From: DASYQD01 sp036005845
GTDB taxonomy: Bacteria; Acidobacteriota; Thermoanaerobaculia; Multivoradales; JAIOJS01
Direction: 5' to 3'
Assembly (NCBI GenBank): GCA_036005845.1
Contig: DASYQD010000018.1
Span: 1-64,000, forward strand
Length of the DNA stretch: 64,000 nt
This document shows positions 47,081-57,368 of this stretch, piece by piece. The translations under genes were made by a program, and so were the position numbers. The notes under the pieces were generated by a model. It was not told the origin of the DNA. It searched no databases and saw only the letters and a list, made by a program, of their open reading frames with translations. Positions within the stretch are counted from its first letter, which is position 1; the number at the start of each line of letters is the position of its first letter.

Positions 47081-48415
47081 ATGCCGCAAGCCGCTCTGGC
47101 GCCGCCGCGGCCTGCGGTGAGCGCGCTCCTCGCCGAGTGGGGGAGGTCCCCCGACGACCCGCGGCTCGAGGTCGACGCGCGCGACGAGATGCTCGGCTTC
47201 CTGCGCGAGCTCCACGGCGGCGACGAGGAACAGGCGCTCGCTGCCTACTACCGGAGCGGGGCCGCCATTGCCGCCGTGTACCTGCAGGTGCTGCGCTGGC
47301 GTTTCGGCAAGGCGAGCGCGGTGCCGTCGCTGCTCGACTTCGCCAGCGGCTACGGCCGCGTGACCCGGTTCCTGCTCGACGCAGTGCCGGCGCGGGCGCT
47401 GACCGCCGCCGACGTCCTTCCCGGCGCCGTTGCCTTCCAGCGCCGCACCTTCGGCGTGCAGGCGGCCGCGTCGGCCACCCGGCCGGAGGAGCTCGAGCTG
47501 CCGGGGCCGTTCGCCGCCATCCTGGTCACCTCGCTGTTCACGCACCTGCCTGACGCGCGCTTCCGGTCGTGGCTCGCCGCATTGCTCGCGCGGTTGGCGC
47601 CCGGCGGCGTGCTCGCTTTCAGCACCCACGACTTGGCGCTGTTGCCGCCCGAGCAGCGGACGGCGCGCGGCCTCGTGTTCCAGCCGCACAGCGAGATCGC
47701 CGACCTCGCGGTCGAGGACTACGGCTCGACCTGGGTCGACGAGTCCTTCGTGCGCGACGCGCTCGCCGCCACGGGCCGCAGGGTGGCCGCTCGCCGCTTC
47801 ACGCGCGCTCTCCTCAACCACCAGGACCTGTGGCTCGTCGTGGACGAAGTGGATGGAGCCGACGCGTTCGCCGGCCTGCAGTTGCAGAGCGAGCCCGAGG
47901 TCGTGGTGGAGGAGTGCGAGCTCGCCAGCGGGTCGCTGGCGCTCGCGGGCTGGGCGCACGCGCGGCAGGGGACTGTGGCGCGCGTGGAGGCGAGCCTCGA
48001 CGGCGTACGGCTCGGCGCCGCTGTGGTGGATCAGCCGCGTGCCGACGTCGCCGCCGTGCTGGGTCCCGGCGCGGAGCGCAGCGGCTGGGGCCTGCGCCTC
48101 GCGTTGCCGCCGAGCTTCTCGCCGGTCGACTCAGTGCTGCTGCTGCGTGCCGTCGACCGCGCCGGCCACGCGCATCCGGTGTGGGTAGGGCGCCCACTCG
48201 TCCTCGCCCTGCAGTCGCGGGCGTTGCAGGCCCGCGAGGCGCGCGCCGCGCTCCACGTCGCGCGCCGCGAGCTCGCCGAGCACCGCGCCTGGGCCGCGCA
48301 CGAGATCGAGGGCTTGCGTGCCACCGTCGCCGCCATGCGCGCCAGCCGCTTCTGGAAGCTGCGCGATGCCTGGTTCACGGTGAAGCGCGCGCTGCGCTTG
48401 ACGGACGAGAGCTAG
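47081..48415 (+). CDS. SAM-dependent methyltransferase with C-terminal extension
   Basis: 444 residues from ATG 47081. Motif I is SLLDFASGYGRVTRFLL (about 87-103), followed by an acidic post-I residue (AADVLPGAVAFQ) and the motif FAAILVTSLFTHLPD and RLAPGGVLAFSTHD typical of class I methyltransferases. After about residue 270 there is a beta-rich domain (EPEVVVEECELASGSLALAG) and a C-terminal helical stretch ending SRFWKLRDAWF, a motif seen at the end of some glycan-locus methyltransferases and glycosyltransferases. It likely methylates a sugar. It precedes the YfhO-like gene by four bases. Confidence 0.72.
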   Translation: MPQAALAPPRPAVSALLAEWGRSPDDPRLEVDARDEMLGFLRELHGGDEEQALAAYYRSGAAIAAVYLQVLRWRFGKASAVPSLLDFASGYGRVTRFLLDAVPARALTAADVLPGAVAFQRRTFGVQAAASATRPEELELPGPFAAILVTSLFTHLPDARFRSWLAALLARLAPGGVLAFSTHDLALLPPEQRTARGLVFQPHSEIADLAVEDYGSTWVDESFVRDALAATGRRVAARRFTRALLNHQDLWLVVDEVDGADAFAGLQLQSEPEVVVEECELASGSLALAGWAHARQGTVARVEASLDGVRLGAAVVDQPRADVAAVLGPGAERSGWGLRLALPPSFSPVDSVLLLRAVDRAGHAHPVWVGRPLVLALQSRALQAREARAALHVARRELAEHRAWAAHEIEGLRATVAAMRASRFWKLRDAWFTVKRALRLTDES

Positions 48416-48419
48416 CGCC

Positions 48420-50909
48420 GTGGACGCGGCGTGGTCTCCCGCGGCGCTGCTGCCGGCCGCCCTGGTGCTCGCCTGCGGCGCCGCGCTGCTCGCCGCGCTG
48501 CGCCGCTGGTACGACGCCGTGCCCTGGCGCGTGGCGGCGGCGTTCGCGCTGCTGTTGGTGCTGCTGCTCTGGCCGGTGCTCGTCGGCGGCAAGGTGCTGC
48601 TGCCGCTCGGCAACCTCGTCGGCTTCCCGCCCTGGCGCGGTCTGCCGCCGCCGCAGCCGCCGACGCATGCGATCCAGGGCGACCTCGTGCACCAGATCGT
48701 GCCCTGGCAGGCGGAGGTGCGGCGGTCGCTCGCCGACGGCCGCTGGCCGCTGTGGAACGAGCACGCCGGCGCCGGCATGCCGCTGATGGCCGACCCGCAG
48801 TCGCAGGTCTTCCAGCCTTTGGTCGCGGTGGCGCTGCCGCTGCCGCTGTCGGCCGCGATGGGCGTCACCGGAGCGCTGCGCATCCTGCTGGCGCTGGTCG
48901 GCATGTTCGTGCTGCTGCGGCGCCAGGGGATCGGCGAGGCCGCGGCGCTCGTCGGCAGCGTCGGCTACGGCCTGTGCGGCGCGATGCTGCTCTGGCTCGG
49001 TTGGCCGCTCGCCAACGCGGTGGCGTGGACGCCGCTAGGCCTCTACGCAGTGGTTCGCTGCCACCGCGACGGCGGCCGGCGCGACGTCGCGCTGCTTGCC
49101 GCGGTGACTGCGGCGCTGCTGCTCGGCGGCCATCCCGAGACGATCGTGCAGTCAGGTGTGCTGATAGGACTGTTCGTGCTCGCGTGCGCATGGGAGCGGC
49201 GGCGGAACGGCTCGCCGGTTGCGCCGTTCGTGCTGCGCTGCGCCGGCGCGGCGGCGGTTGCCGGGCTGTTGCTGGCGCCGCTGCTGTTGCTGCAGCAGGG
49301 CTACCTGCCGGCGACCGATCGCGCCACCGCTCTGCGCTGGTTCCTGGCGATGCCGTCGTTGACGCAGCTGTGGTCGTTCTGGCAGCGGGCCGAGGCGTGG
49401 CGCGCCTGGGCGGCGCGCGTCGAGCCGCAACTGCTGTCGCTCTTCGCGTTGCGCGCGTGGGGCGGCCACGAGCTGTTCTGGGGCGAGGCGAACTTCGTCG
49501 AGCAGGGGTCGGCATCGGTGGGCGCAGCGGTCGGCGTGCTGGCTGTGGCGGCGGTGATGCGGCGCCGGGCGCGGATGCCGCAGGAGTCGCTGCTGATCGG
49601 CTTCTCCACGGTCGCGCTGCTGCTGATCGCCAAGCCGCCGCTGATCTACCGGTTCGTCGGCCAGCTGCCGCTGCTCGGACCCTCGTCGGTGCACGAGAAC
49701 CACCGGCTGATGCTGCTCGTGGCGCTCGCTGCGTGCTATCTGGCGGCGTGCGAGGTCGAGCGATGGACGCGCGGCGAACGCGCGCCGCGCGCGCTGGCGA
49801 TCGGCGCCGCGATCGTGGTCGGCGTGCTGGCGTGGGCGTACCTCGGGCACCTACCTCCGGGCAGCGCGGAACGGACGGTGCAGGCGTGGTGGCTGGCGCT
49901 GCAAGTCGCGGCCGGGCTATTCGTTGTCGGTTTGACTTTCTTGCTCGGGTCGGCCATTCGACTGCGCCGATCGGCGCCTTGGCTCCTCGCCGTCGTCGTC
50001 GCGGCCGAGCTGGTGACGCTGCACCGGAGCGCCCTCGTACCGGCGCCCTCGCGGCTCTTCTATCCACGCGCGCCGAGTCTCGACTACTTGGCGCAGCACC
50101 TCGGCGGCGACCGCCTGGTGGCGCTCGCCGACACGCTGCCCGCCAACTTCGCCCAGGTCCTCGGTTTCAATGACGTGCGCATCGACGGTCCGGCGCGGCC
50201 CAACGCCTACGTGCAGCTGATCGACCCGCTGCGCGACCCCGGCCCGGTGACGCTCGCCAACGCCGCGCAGCTCGGCCAGCCGGGAGCGCGGCTCTACGAT
50301 CTGCTCGGCGTCCGCTACGTGCTCGGCCCGCCCGGATGGGAGCTGCCGCTGCCCGTGGCCTACCGGGACGGGTCGCTGTGGATCTACGAGCATCCGCGCC
50401 CGCTGCCGCGCTTCTTCCTGCCGCCGGCGGCCACCATCTACCGCGGCGCCGACTGGACCGCCTGGTTCCGCCGCCAGCGCGACTTCGCCGCGCGCGCCCT
50501 CGTCGCCGCCGGCCCGCCGGGCGCCGACGCCCCGCGATGGCGCGCGCGCCGCGGCCGCGCCGCCTTCACCTTCGCGCGTCGCGAAACCACGCGCTGGACC
50601 GCCGACGTGCGCGCACCGGAGCCGCGCCTGCTCACCGGCGCCGTCTACCAGGACGGCGGCTGGCGCCTCCTCGTCGACGGCCGCCCGCACGAGACCGTGC
50701 CCGCCAACGGCCCCCTCTTCGGCGCCTGGCTCCCCGCCGGCGAGCACCACCTCGACCTGCTCTACCGCCCGCGCCGCTTTGTCGCCGGCTGCCTGCTCGC
50801 GGCGCTCGCGCTCGCTGCCGGCCTCGCCTGGCTGACGCCGCCGCCGCGCTCGCCGACGCGATCCGGACGGCGCCCCTGCCGGCGAGGAGCTGCTCGCGTG
50901 GCTGCGTAA
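48420..50909 (+). CDS. YfhO-like large polytopic membrane protein
   Basis: 829 residues from GTG 48420 with about 12-13 TM helices in the first 560 residues and an extracytoplasmic C-terminal domain of about 230 residues ending with one TM. The N-terminal loop has GDLVHQIVPWQAEVRRSLAD and WPLWNEHAGAGMPLMADPQS, the hallmark of YfhO-family proteins (GT-C superfamily; in Bacillus linked to lipoteichoic acid glycosylation). The later YDLLGVRYVLGP is also typical. It probably transfers a sugar from a lipid carrier. Confidence 0.75.
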   Translation: MDAAWSPAALLPAALVLACGAALLAALRRWYDAVPWRVAAAFALLLVLLLWPVLVGGKVLLPLGNLVGFPPWRGLPPPQPPTHAIQGDLVHQIVPWQAEVRRSLADGRWPLWNEHAGAGMPLMADPQSQVFQPLVAVALPLPLSAAMGVTGALRILLALVGMFVLLRRQGIGEAAALVGSVGYGLCGAMLLWLGWPLANAVAWTPLGLYAVVRCHRDGGRRDVALLAAVTAALLLGGHPETIVQSGVLIGLFVLACAWERRRNGSPVAPFVLRCAGAAAVAGLLLAPLLLLQQGYLPATDRATALRWFLAMPSLTQLWSFWQRAEAWRAWAARVEPQLLSLFALRAWGGHELFWGEANFVEQGSASVGAAVGVLAVAAVMRRRARMPQESLLIGFSTVALLLIAKPPLIYRFVGQLPLLGPSSVHENHRLMLLVALAACYLAACEVERWTRGERAPRALAIGAAIVVGVLAWAYLGHLPPGSAERTVQAWWLALQVAAGLFVVGLTFLLGSAIRLRRSAPWLLAVVVAAELVTLHRSALVPAPSRLFYPRAPSLDYLAQHLGGDRLVALADTLPANFAQVLGFNDVRIDGPARPNAYVQLIDPLRDPGPVTLANAAQLGQPGARLYDLLGVRYVLGPPGWELPLPVAYRDGSLWIYEHPRPLPRFFLPPAATIYRGADWTAWFRRQRDFAARALVAAGPPGADAPRWRARRGRAAFTFARRETTRWTADVRAPEPRLLTGAVYQDGGWRLLVDGRPHETVPANGPLFGAWLPAGEHHLDLLYRPRRFVAGCLLAALALAAGLAWLTPPPRSPTRSGRRPCRRGAARVAA

Positions 50910-50949
50910 GGGCGCGCGCATGAACTGCGCAGCACTGAGCCCGCGACGA

Positions 50950-52350
<1,401 letters not shown>

Positions 52351-52372
52351 GTCTTCACGAATGAACGCGGCC

Positions 52373-54106
52373 TCACGGCGTCACCGAGGTGGCGGCGTAC
52401 TCGGGCAGCTCGTCGGCGATCAACGGCGCCGCGCCGCCGATGGGCAGCTCGGCGGTGATGGCGGTGCCCGAGCCTGGCGCCGTCTCCACGTGCACCTGGC
52501 CGCCGTGCTCCTGCAGGATGCGGTAGACGATCGCCATGCCGAGGCCGGTGCCCTGGTCGAAGAACGACTTGAAGGGCTGGAAGAGCTTGGCGCGCTCCTC
52601 GGCGCCCATGCCGCGGCCGGAGTCGGCGACGCAGAGCTGGTACATGTCGCCGGCGATGCGGCCGCTGATGCGCAGCGTGCCGCCGCCGGGCATCGCCTTG
52701 AGCGCGTTGCGGGCGAGGTTCCAGAAGATCTGGCTCACCTGGTCGGGGTCGGCGTAGATGCGGGCGCTGGGCGGGTCGAGCGACACGTCCAGCCGGTGCC
52801 GCGCCTGCAGCTCGGGGCTGTTGGAGAGCAGCTCGACGTGCTCGGCGAGCAGGCGCGCGACGTCGAACCAGGCGCAGGCGCGCTCCTTCGGCCGCGCGAA
52901 CTGCAGGAAGCTCTTGATCGTGCGGTCGAGCCGCTGGCTCTCGCGCAGCACGATCTGCAGCAGCTTGCTGCGCTGCGGGTCCTCCTCGGCCGCCGGCGAG
53001 AGCATCTGCACCGAGCCCGAGATGGCGGCGAGCGGGTTGCCGATCTCGTGCGCGATGCCGGCGGCGAGCTCGCCCACCGCCGCCATGCGGTCCTTCATGC
53101 GCAGCTCGGCCTGCAGCGCCCGCCACTCGGTCAGGTCCTGGAAGACGACGATGTAGCCGCCGAGGCTGGCATGGGCGTCGGTCAGCGGGCTGACGGTGAA
53201 GCCGAACCAGCTCGTCCCCTGCTGGCCGCCGCCGTCGTACTCGGCGCGCACCCAGCGGCTGCGCCGGCTCTCCTCGGTGAGCACCTCCCAGCGCTCGGCA
53301 GGGAAGAGCTTCGCCTCGGCGATGTGGCAACCCATAAGGCGCTCGGCGTGCCGGCCGAGGAGCTGGCCGCCGGCGCGGTTGAGGCTGGTGACGATCCCGT
53401 CGCGGTCGGTGGTGATGAGCCCCGACGAGATCGACTGCACGACGTCGTGGTAGACGACCTGCAGGTCGGCGAGGTTCTCGCGCTGCTCCTGCAGCTCGCT
53501 CTCGGCGAGGGTGGCGTTCTTCGCCAGGTAGGAGGTGAAGAAGGCGACGCCGTAGAAGCCGAGCAGGTGGATGCCGAGCTTGTAGATGAGCAGGAAGACG
53601 GAGATCTGCTCGACGTCGACGGCGGCGGGGAACCAGCCGTAGTGGAGACCGAGCAGCGTCGTCGCATAGAGCAGGTAGGCGACGTTGGCGACCAGCACCG
53701 CCGAACGCCGCCGCAGCAGCGCCGCCGCGACGCTGATGACGATCAGGTAGAGCATCGAGAACGGGCTGCCGCTGCCGCCGAACCAGTAGACGAGGGCGGT
53801 GATGAGCAGCAGGTCGCCCAGGAACTGCGCATACGCCTGTACCTCGGCGGGCGCGCGCGCGCCGAGCAGCCCGAGGTAGACGAGCGAGAACCCGTAGGCG
53901 AGGCCGAGGAGCACGAAGACGAAGCGCGGCGCGATGAACAGCGCCGGCTCGCGCGGCAGCAGGGCGACGAGGAAGTAGAGCAGGAAGACGCTGGTCACCA
54001 CCACCAGGCGGATGGCGACCAGCCACTTGAGCTGCCGGCGCAGCAGCCCGAGGTCGCGCGGCGCGCCGCGCGAGGTCACTTTCACCCGCCCGCCCGCGGC
54101 GCGCAT
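52373..54106 (-). CDS. pilS: Sensor histidine kinase, PilS type
   Basis: 577 residues from ATG 54106; GTG 54085, seven codons later, is possible. Six TM helices fill about residues 25-200, as in PilS, followed by a PAS domain (VVQSISSGLITTDRDGIVTS), HisKA with GELAAGIAHEIGNPLAAISG and HATPase_c with DSGRGMGAEER and GTGLGMAIVYRILQ. PilS senses pilin in the membrane and controls PilR phosphorylation. It is located between pilC and pilR in one minus-strand operon. Confidence 0.87.
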   Translation of the reverse strand: MRAAGGRVKVTSRGAPRDLGLLRRQLKWLVAIRLVVVTSVFLLYFLVALLPREPALFIAPRFVFVLLGLAYGFSLVYLGLLGARAPAEVQAYAQFLGDLLLITALVYWFGGSGSPFSMLYLIVISVAAALLRRRSAVLVANVAYLLYATTLLGLHYGWFPAAVDVEQISVFLLIYKLGIHLLGFYGVAFFTSYLAKNATLAESELQEQRENLADLQVVYHDVVQSISSGLITTDRDGIVTSLNRAGGQLLGRHAERLMGCHIAEAKLFPAERWEVLTEESRRSRWVRAEYDGGGQQGTSWFGFTVSPLTDAHASLGGYIVVFQDLTEWRALQAELRMKDRMAAVGELAAGIAHEIGNPLAAISGSVQMLSPAAEEDPQRSKLLQIVLRESQRLDRTIKSFLQFARPKERACAWFDVARLLAEHVELLSNSPELQARHRLDVSLDPPSARIYADPDQVSQIFWNLARNALKAMPGGGTLRISGRIAGDMYQLCVADSGRGMGAEERAKLFQPFKSFFDQGTGLGMAIVYRILQEHGGQVHVETAPGSGTAITAELPIGGAAPLIADELPEYAATSVTP

Positions 54107-54120
54107 GGGCGCACCGGCCC

Positions 54121-55329
54121 CTACCCGATCTTCTGCAGGATCGAGTACATCGGCAGGTACATGGCGGCGACGATGAAGCCGATGATGCCGCCGAGCACGG
54201 TGATCAGCAGCGGCTCGATCAGCTTCATCATGCCCGCCACCGCGGTGTCGACCTCGTCCTCGTAGAAGTCGGCGATCTTCGACAGCATCTGGTCGAGGGC
54301 GCCGGTCTGCTCGCCGACGCCGATCATCTGCACCACCATGGCAGGGAAGACCTTGGTCTGGCCGAGCGGGTCGGCGAGGGTCTTGCCCTCTTCCACCGCC
54401 TTGCGCACCGCCATGATGGCGTCTTCGATGATGGTGTTGCCGGCGGTCTTGGCGGTGATCTCGAGGCCGTCGAGGATGGGCACGCCCGAGGAGGTGAGGG
54501 TCGACAGCGTGCGGCAGAAGCGCGCGATGGCGATCTTTCTCAGCAGCATGCCGATGACCGGGATCTTGAGCAGCGCGGCGTCGACGATGCGGGTGAACTT
54601 CGGCTGCGACTTGTAGAAGCGGTAGAAGGCGATGCCGCCGGCGATCAGCACCGGGATGACGAACAGCGTGTAGCTGGCGAGGAAGTTCGACAGCGCGATG
54701 ACGACGCGCGTCGGCAGCGGCAGCTCGCTGCCGAGGCCGGCGAAGAGCTGGGCGAACACCGGGATCACCTTCCAGAGGATGATCCACACCACGCCGATGG
54801 CGATGAAGATGACGGCCGCCGGGTAGATCAGCGCCGACTTGACTTGGCTCTTCAGCTTGACCGACTTCTCGATGTAGGTCGACAGGCGCTGCAGGATGAT
54901 GTCCAAGATGCCGCCCGCCTCGCCGGCGGCGATCATGTTGGTGTAGAGCGCGTCGAACGCCTTGGGATGCTTGCGCATGGCGTCGGCGAGCGAAGCGCCC
55001 TGCTCGACGTCGGAGCGCGTCTTCTGGATGATCTCGCGGAAGGTGCGCTGCTCCTCCTGCTCGCCCAAGATCTCCAGGCACTGCACCAGCGGCAGGCCGG
55101 CGTCGAGCATCACCGAGAACTGCCGCGTGAACAGCGCCACCCGCTTCGAAGAGACGCCCTGCGGCAGCCGCGGCAGGATGGCGACCTCGCGCCCCTTCTC
55201 CTTGATGCTGGTGATCTGGATGTTCTGGCGGCGCAGCACCGCCTCGGCGGCGGCGCGGTTGTCGGCGAGCAGGATGCCTTCCTGCACGGCGCCGGTGCGG
55301 CTCTTGCCTTTCCAGGTGAAGTTCGGCAT
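54121..55329 (-). CDS. pilC: Type IV pilus inner-membrane platform protein
   Basis: 402 residues. N-terminal FTWKGKSRTGAVQEGILLAD is the standard PilC/GspF opening. Two T2SSF domains follow (about 70-190 and 273-395), each with LFTRQFSVMLDAGLPLVQCL or FCRTLSTLTSSGVPILDGLE and PAMVVQMIGVGEQTGALDQM. Three TM helices are visible (about 170-190, 220-240 and 375-395). It is the membrane platform for pilus assembly and retraction, next to the retraction ATPase gene. Confidence 0.92.
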   Translation of the reverse strand: MPNFTWKGKSRTGAVQEGILLADNRAAAEAVLRRQNIQITSIKEKGREVAILPRLPQGVSSKRVALFTRQFSVMLDAGLPLVQCLEILGEQEEQRTFREIIQKTRSDVEQGASLADAMRKHPKAFDALYTNMIAAGEAGGILDIILQRLSTYIEKSVKLKSQVKSALIYPAAVIFIAIGVVWIILWKVIPVFAQLFAGLGSELPLPTRVVIALSNFLASYTLFVIPVLIAGGIAFYRFYKSQPKFTRIVDAALLKIPVIGMLLRKIAIARFCRTLSTLTSSGVPILDGLEITAKTAGNTIIEDAIMAVRKAVEEGKTLADPLGQTKVFPAMVVQMIGVGEQTGALDQMLSKIADFYEDEVDTAVAGMMKLIEPLLITVLGGIIGFIVAAMYLPMYSILQKIG

Positions 55330-55360
55330 CGGTGGCTCCTAGGTCCGAGTGATCGCGGGC

Positions 55361-56497
55361 TCAGCGTTCGGCGCCGGCGGTCGCGGGAGTGGGGGTCACT
55401 CCGCCGCCGATGGCGAGGCCGAGCGCCGCCGGGCCGCGGGCGATGATCTCCTGCAGCTCGTCGGGGTGCGAAGACCGCCCCATCGCGGTCTGCAGGCTGA
55501 TCAGGCGGCGGAAGTACAGCGACGCCAGCGACTGGTTCATCGTCTGCATCCCGAACTTCGCCTGGCCGGTCTGCATCATGCCGTAGATCTGGTGGATCTT
55601 GTCCTCGCGGATCAGGTTGCGGATCGCCGAGTTGGGGATCAAGATCTCCATCGACATCACGCGCCCCTTGCCGGTCGCCTTGGGCAGGAGCGACTGGCAG
55701 AGGATCCCCTCCAGCACGAACGAGAGCTGCACACGGATCTGCCCCTGCTGGTGGGCGGGGAAGATGTCGACGATGCGGTTGATCGTCTGCGCCGCCGAGT
55801 TGGTGTGGAGCGTGGCGAAGGTCAAGTGGCCCGTCTCGGCGATGCGCAGCGCCGACTCGACGGTCTCGAAGTCGCGCATCTCGCCGATGAGCACCACGTC
55901 GGGGTCTTCGCGCAGCGCCGAGCGCAGCGCGTTGCTGAAGCTGTGGGTGTCGGCGTGCAGCTCGCGCTGGTTGACGATGCACTTCTTGTGCGAGTGCAGG
56001 TACTCGACCGGGTCCTCGATGGTGATGATGTGCTCGGCGCGCTCGCGGTTGACCTTGTCGAGCATGGCGGCGAGCGTCGTCGACTTGCCCGAGCCGGTGG
56101 GGCCGGTGACGAGCACCAGGCCGCGCGGCTTCTCGCAGATCTTCTCGACGATCGTCGGCAGGCCGAGGTCGCGGAAGGAGCGGATCTCGTAGGGGATCTG
56201 GCGGAAGGCGGCGGCGATGGCGCCGCGCTGGTGGAAGACGTTGGCGCGGAAGCGGGCGAGGCCCTTGATGCCGAAGCTGAAGTCGATCTCGAGGTTCTCC
56301 TCGAGGCGGTGCTTCTGGTTGTCGGTGAGGATCGAGTAGGCGATCTGCTTGGTTTCGCTGGGCGTCAGCGGCGGGTAGTTGAGCGGTTTGAGCCGGCCGT
56401 CGTGGCGAATCTGCGGCGGCGAGTTGGTGGTCAGGTGCAGGTCCGAGGCGCCCTGCTCGACCATCGTCTTCAGCAGCTCGTTCAGGGTCGGCGGCAT
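55361..56497 (-). CDS. pilT: Type IV pilus twitching/retraction ATPase
   Basis: 378 residues, GspE/PilT-family hexameric ATPase. N-terminal LLKTMVEQGASDLHLTTNSP; Walker A TGPTGSGKSTTLAAML; Asp box TIEDPVEYLHSHKKCIVNQR; Walker B DVVLIGEMRD; and His box TGHLTFATLHTNSA. The C-terminal AIRNLIREDKIHQIYGMMQT is the PilT-specific AIRNLIRE signature. It powers pilus retraction in the cytoplasm. GGGAG precedes the ATG. The pilB extension ATPase is not in the window. Confidence 0.93.
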   Translation of the reverse strand: MPPTLNELLKTMVEQGASDLHLTTNSPPQIRHDGRLKPLNYPPLTPSETKQIAYSILTDNQKHRLEENLEIDFSFGIKGLARFRANVFHQRGAIAAAFRQIPYEIRSFRDLGLPTIVEKICEKPRGLVLVTGPTGSGKSTTLAAMLDKVNRERAEHIITIEDPVEYLHSHKKCIVNQRELHADTHSFSNALRSALREDPDVVLIGEMRDFETVESALRIAETGHLTFATLHTNSAAQTINRIVDIFPAHQQGQIRVQLSFVLEGILCQSLLPKATGKGRVMSMEILIPNSAIRNLIREDKIHQIYGMMQTGQAKFGMQTMNQSLASLYFRRLISLQTAMGRSSHPDELQEIIARGPAALGLAIGGGVTPTPATAGAER

Positions 56498-56604
56498 TCC
56501 GGCTCCACTCCCTTCGAGGTGGACGCCACGAGATCGCGGCCTCGCAAGAGGGCTCTCGTGGATGTGACGATTTTTGTCGGCCGGCAGTGTAGCACAAGCG
56601 AAAA

Positions 56605-56624
56605 GGCGGGCCCTGTGGCCCGCC
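56605..56624 (-). terminator. Rho-independent-like terminator of the cytochrome c gene
   Basis: Read on the minus strand, a perfect 8-bp stem GGCGGGCC / GGCCCGCC with a four-base loop (ACAG) is followed directly by TTTTCGC. It lies 55 bases after the stop of the minus-strand cytochrome gene and upstream of pilT, insulating the two. Confidence 0.65.
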
Positions 56625-56679
56625 TCTCACCGACGCCGCGGCGCGCGGCGTCGCGCCAAAACGAGTGGAGATCCCGCTG

Positions 56680-57252
56680 CTAGGTGCCCGGCTCCGCGTG
56701 CGGGATCGAGCGCAGGTACTCGTAAATGGCGGTGAGGTCGCGGTCGGTCATCTCGCCGAAGACCGGCCAGGGCATGACCTGGAGGAGCTCGTCGGGGTCG
56801 TCGGGGTCGTGGCCGGTGCGCATCAGGTTCTTGAACTCGGCGAGCGTCAGGCCGGCCGGCAGCCCGTCGGCGTCGGGGGTGATGTTGTCCGAGGTGAACG
56901 GACCGAAGGACACGCCGCCGGCGAGGTAGTGCTCGGTGTTGATCCGCTTCGGCTGGCCGAGGTACGGGTCGCCGCCGGGAGCGTAGGGCGGGTTCGTGTG
57001 GCAATCATTACAACCGCTCTGCGCATTGACGATGTAACTGCCGAGGCCCACGAGGTCCCGGTCCTTGTGCCGCGTGTTCAGCGGTACGGGGGCGATCTTG
57101 AAGCCCGTGAGGATGCGGTCGAGCTCGGCATTGCCCGAGCGCGCCTTCTCGACCGCCTGCCCGCCGGCCGGCGGCGCGGCCGCCGAGACGCCGAGCACGC
57201 AGAGGACCAACACCAACGCCGCCGAGGCCACCAGCCACGCTCTCGTTCGCAT
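56680..57252 (-). CDS. Periplasmic monoheme cytochrome c
   Basis: 190 residues from ATG 57252, which has AGGAAGGAG seven bases upstream; ATG/GTG 57273 is less likely. A Sec signal peptide (RTRAWLVASAALVLVLCVLG then VSAAAP) precedes a cytochrome c domain with GSYIVNAQSGCNDCHTNPP (heme site CNDCH) and axial Met in QVMPWPVFGEM, ending YEYLRSIPHAEPGT. The spacing and the GGV-F-TSDNITPD segment resemble cytochromes associated with dehydrogenases. The redox partner is unknown. A clear terminator follows. Confidence 0.8.
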   Translation of the reverse strand: MRTRAWLVASAALVLVLCVLGVSAAAPPAGGQAVEKARSGNAELDRILTGFKIAPVPLNTRHKDRDLVGLGSYIVNAQSGCNDCHTNPPYAPGGDPYLGQPKRINTEHYLAGGVSFGPFTSDNITPDADGLPAGLTLAEFKNLMRTGHDPDDPDELLQVMPWPVFGEMTDRDLTAIYEYLRSIPHAEPGT

Positions 57253-57354
57253 CACGTCGCTCCTTCCTGTCATGCCGCCGTCAGCTGCCCTTCGAATGCT
57301 TCAGCGCAAAAACGCGCGCAGGGCATTCACGTGAGGTGCCAGCGCTCGCGCTGC

Positions 57355-57360
57355 TATCGT
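57355..57360 (+). promoter_or_regulatory. Putative -10 box (TATCGT), near-leaderless
   Basis: TATCGT lies eight bases before ATG 57369 of the ABC exporter, predicted leader about two bases. No -35 at standard spacing. Confidence 0.3.
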
Positions 57361-57368
57361 CCCGTTCG

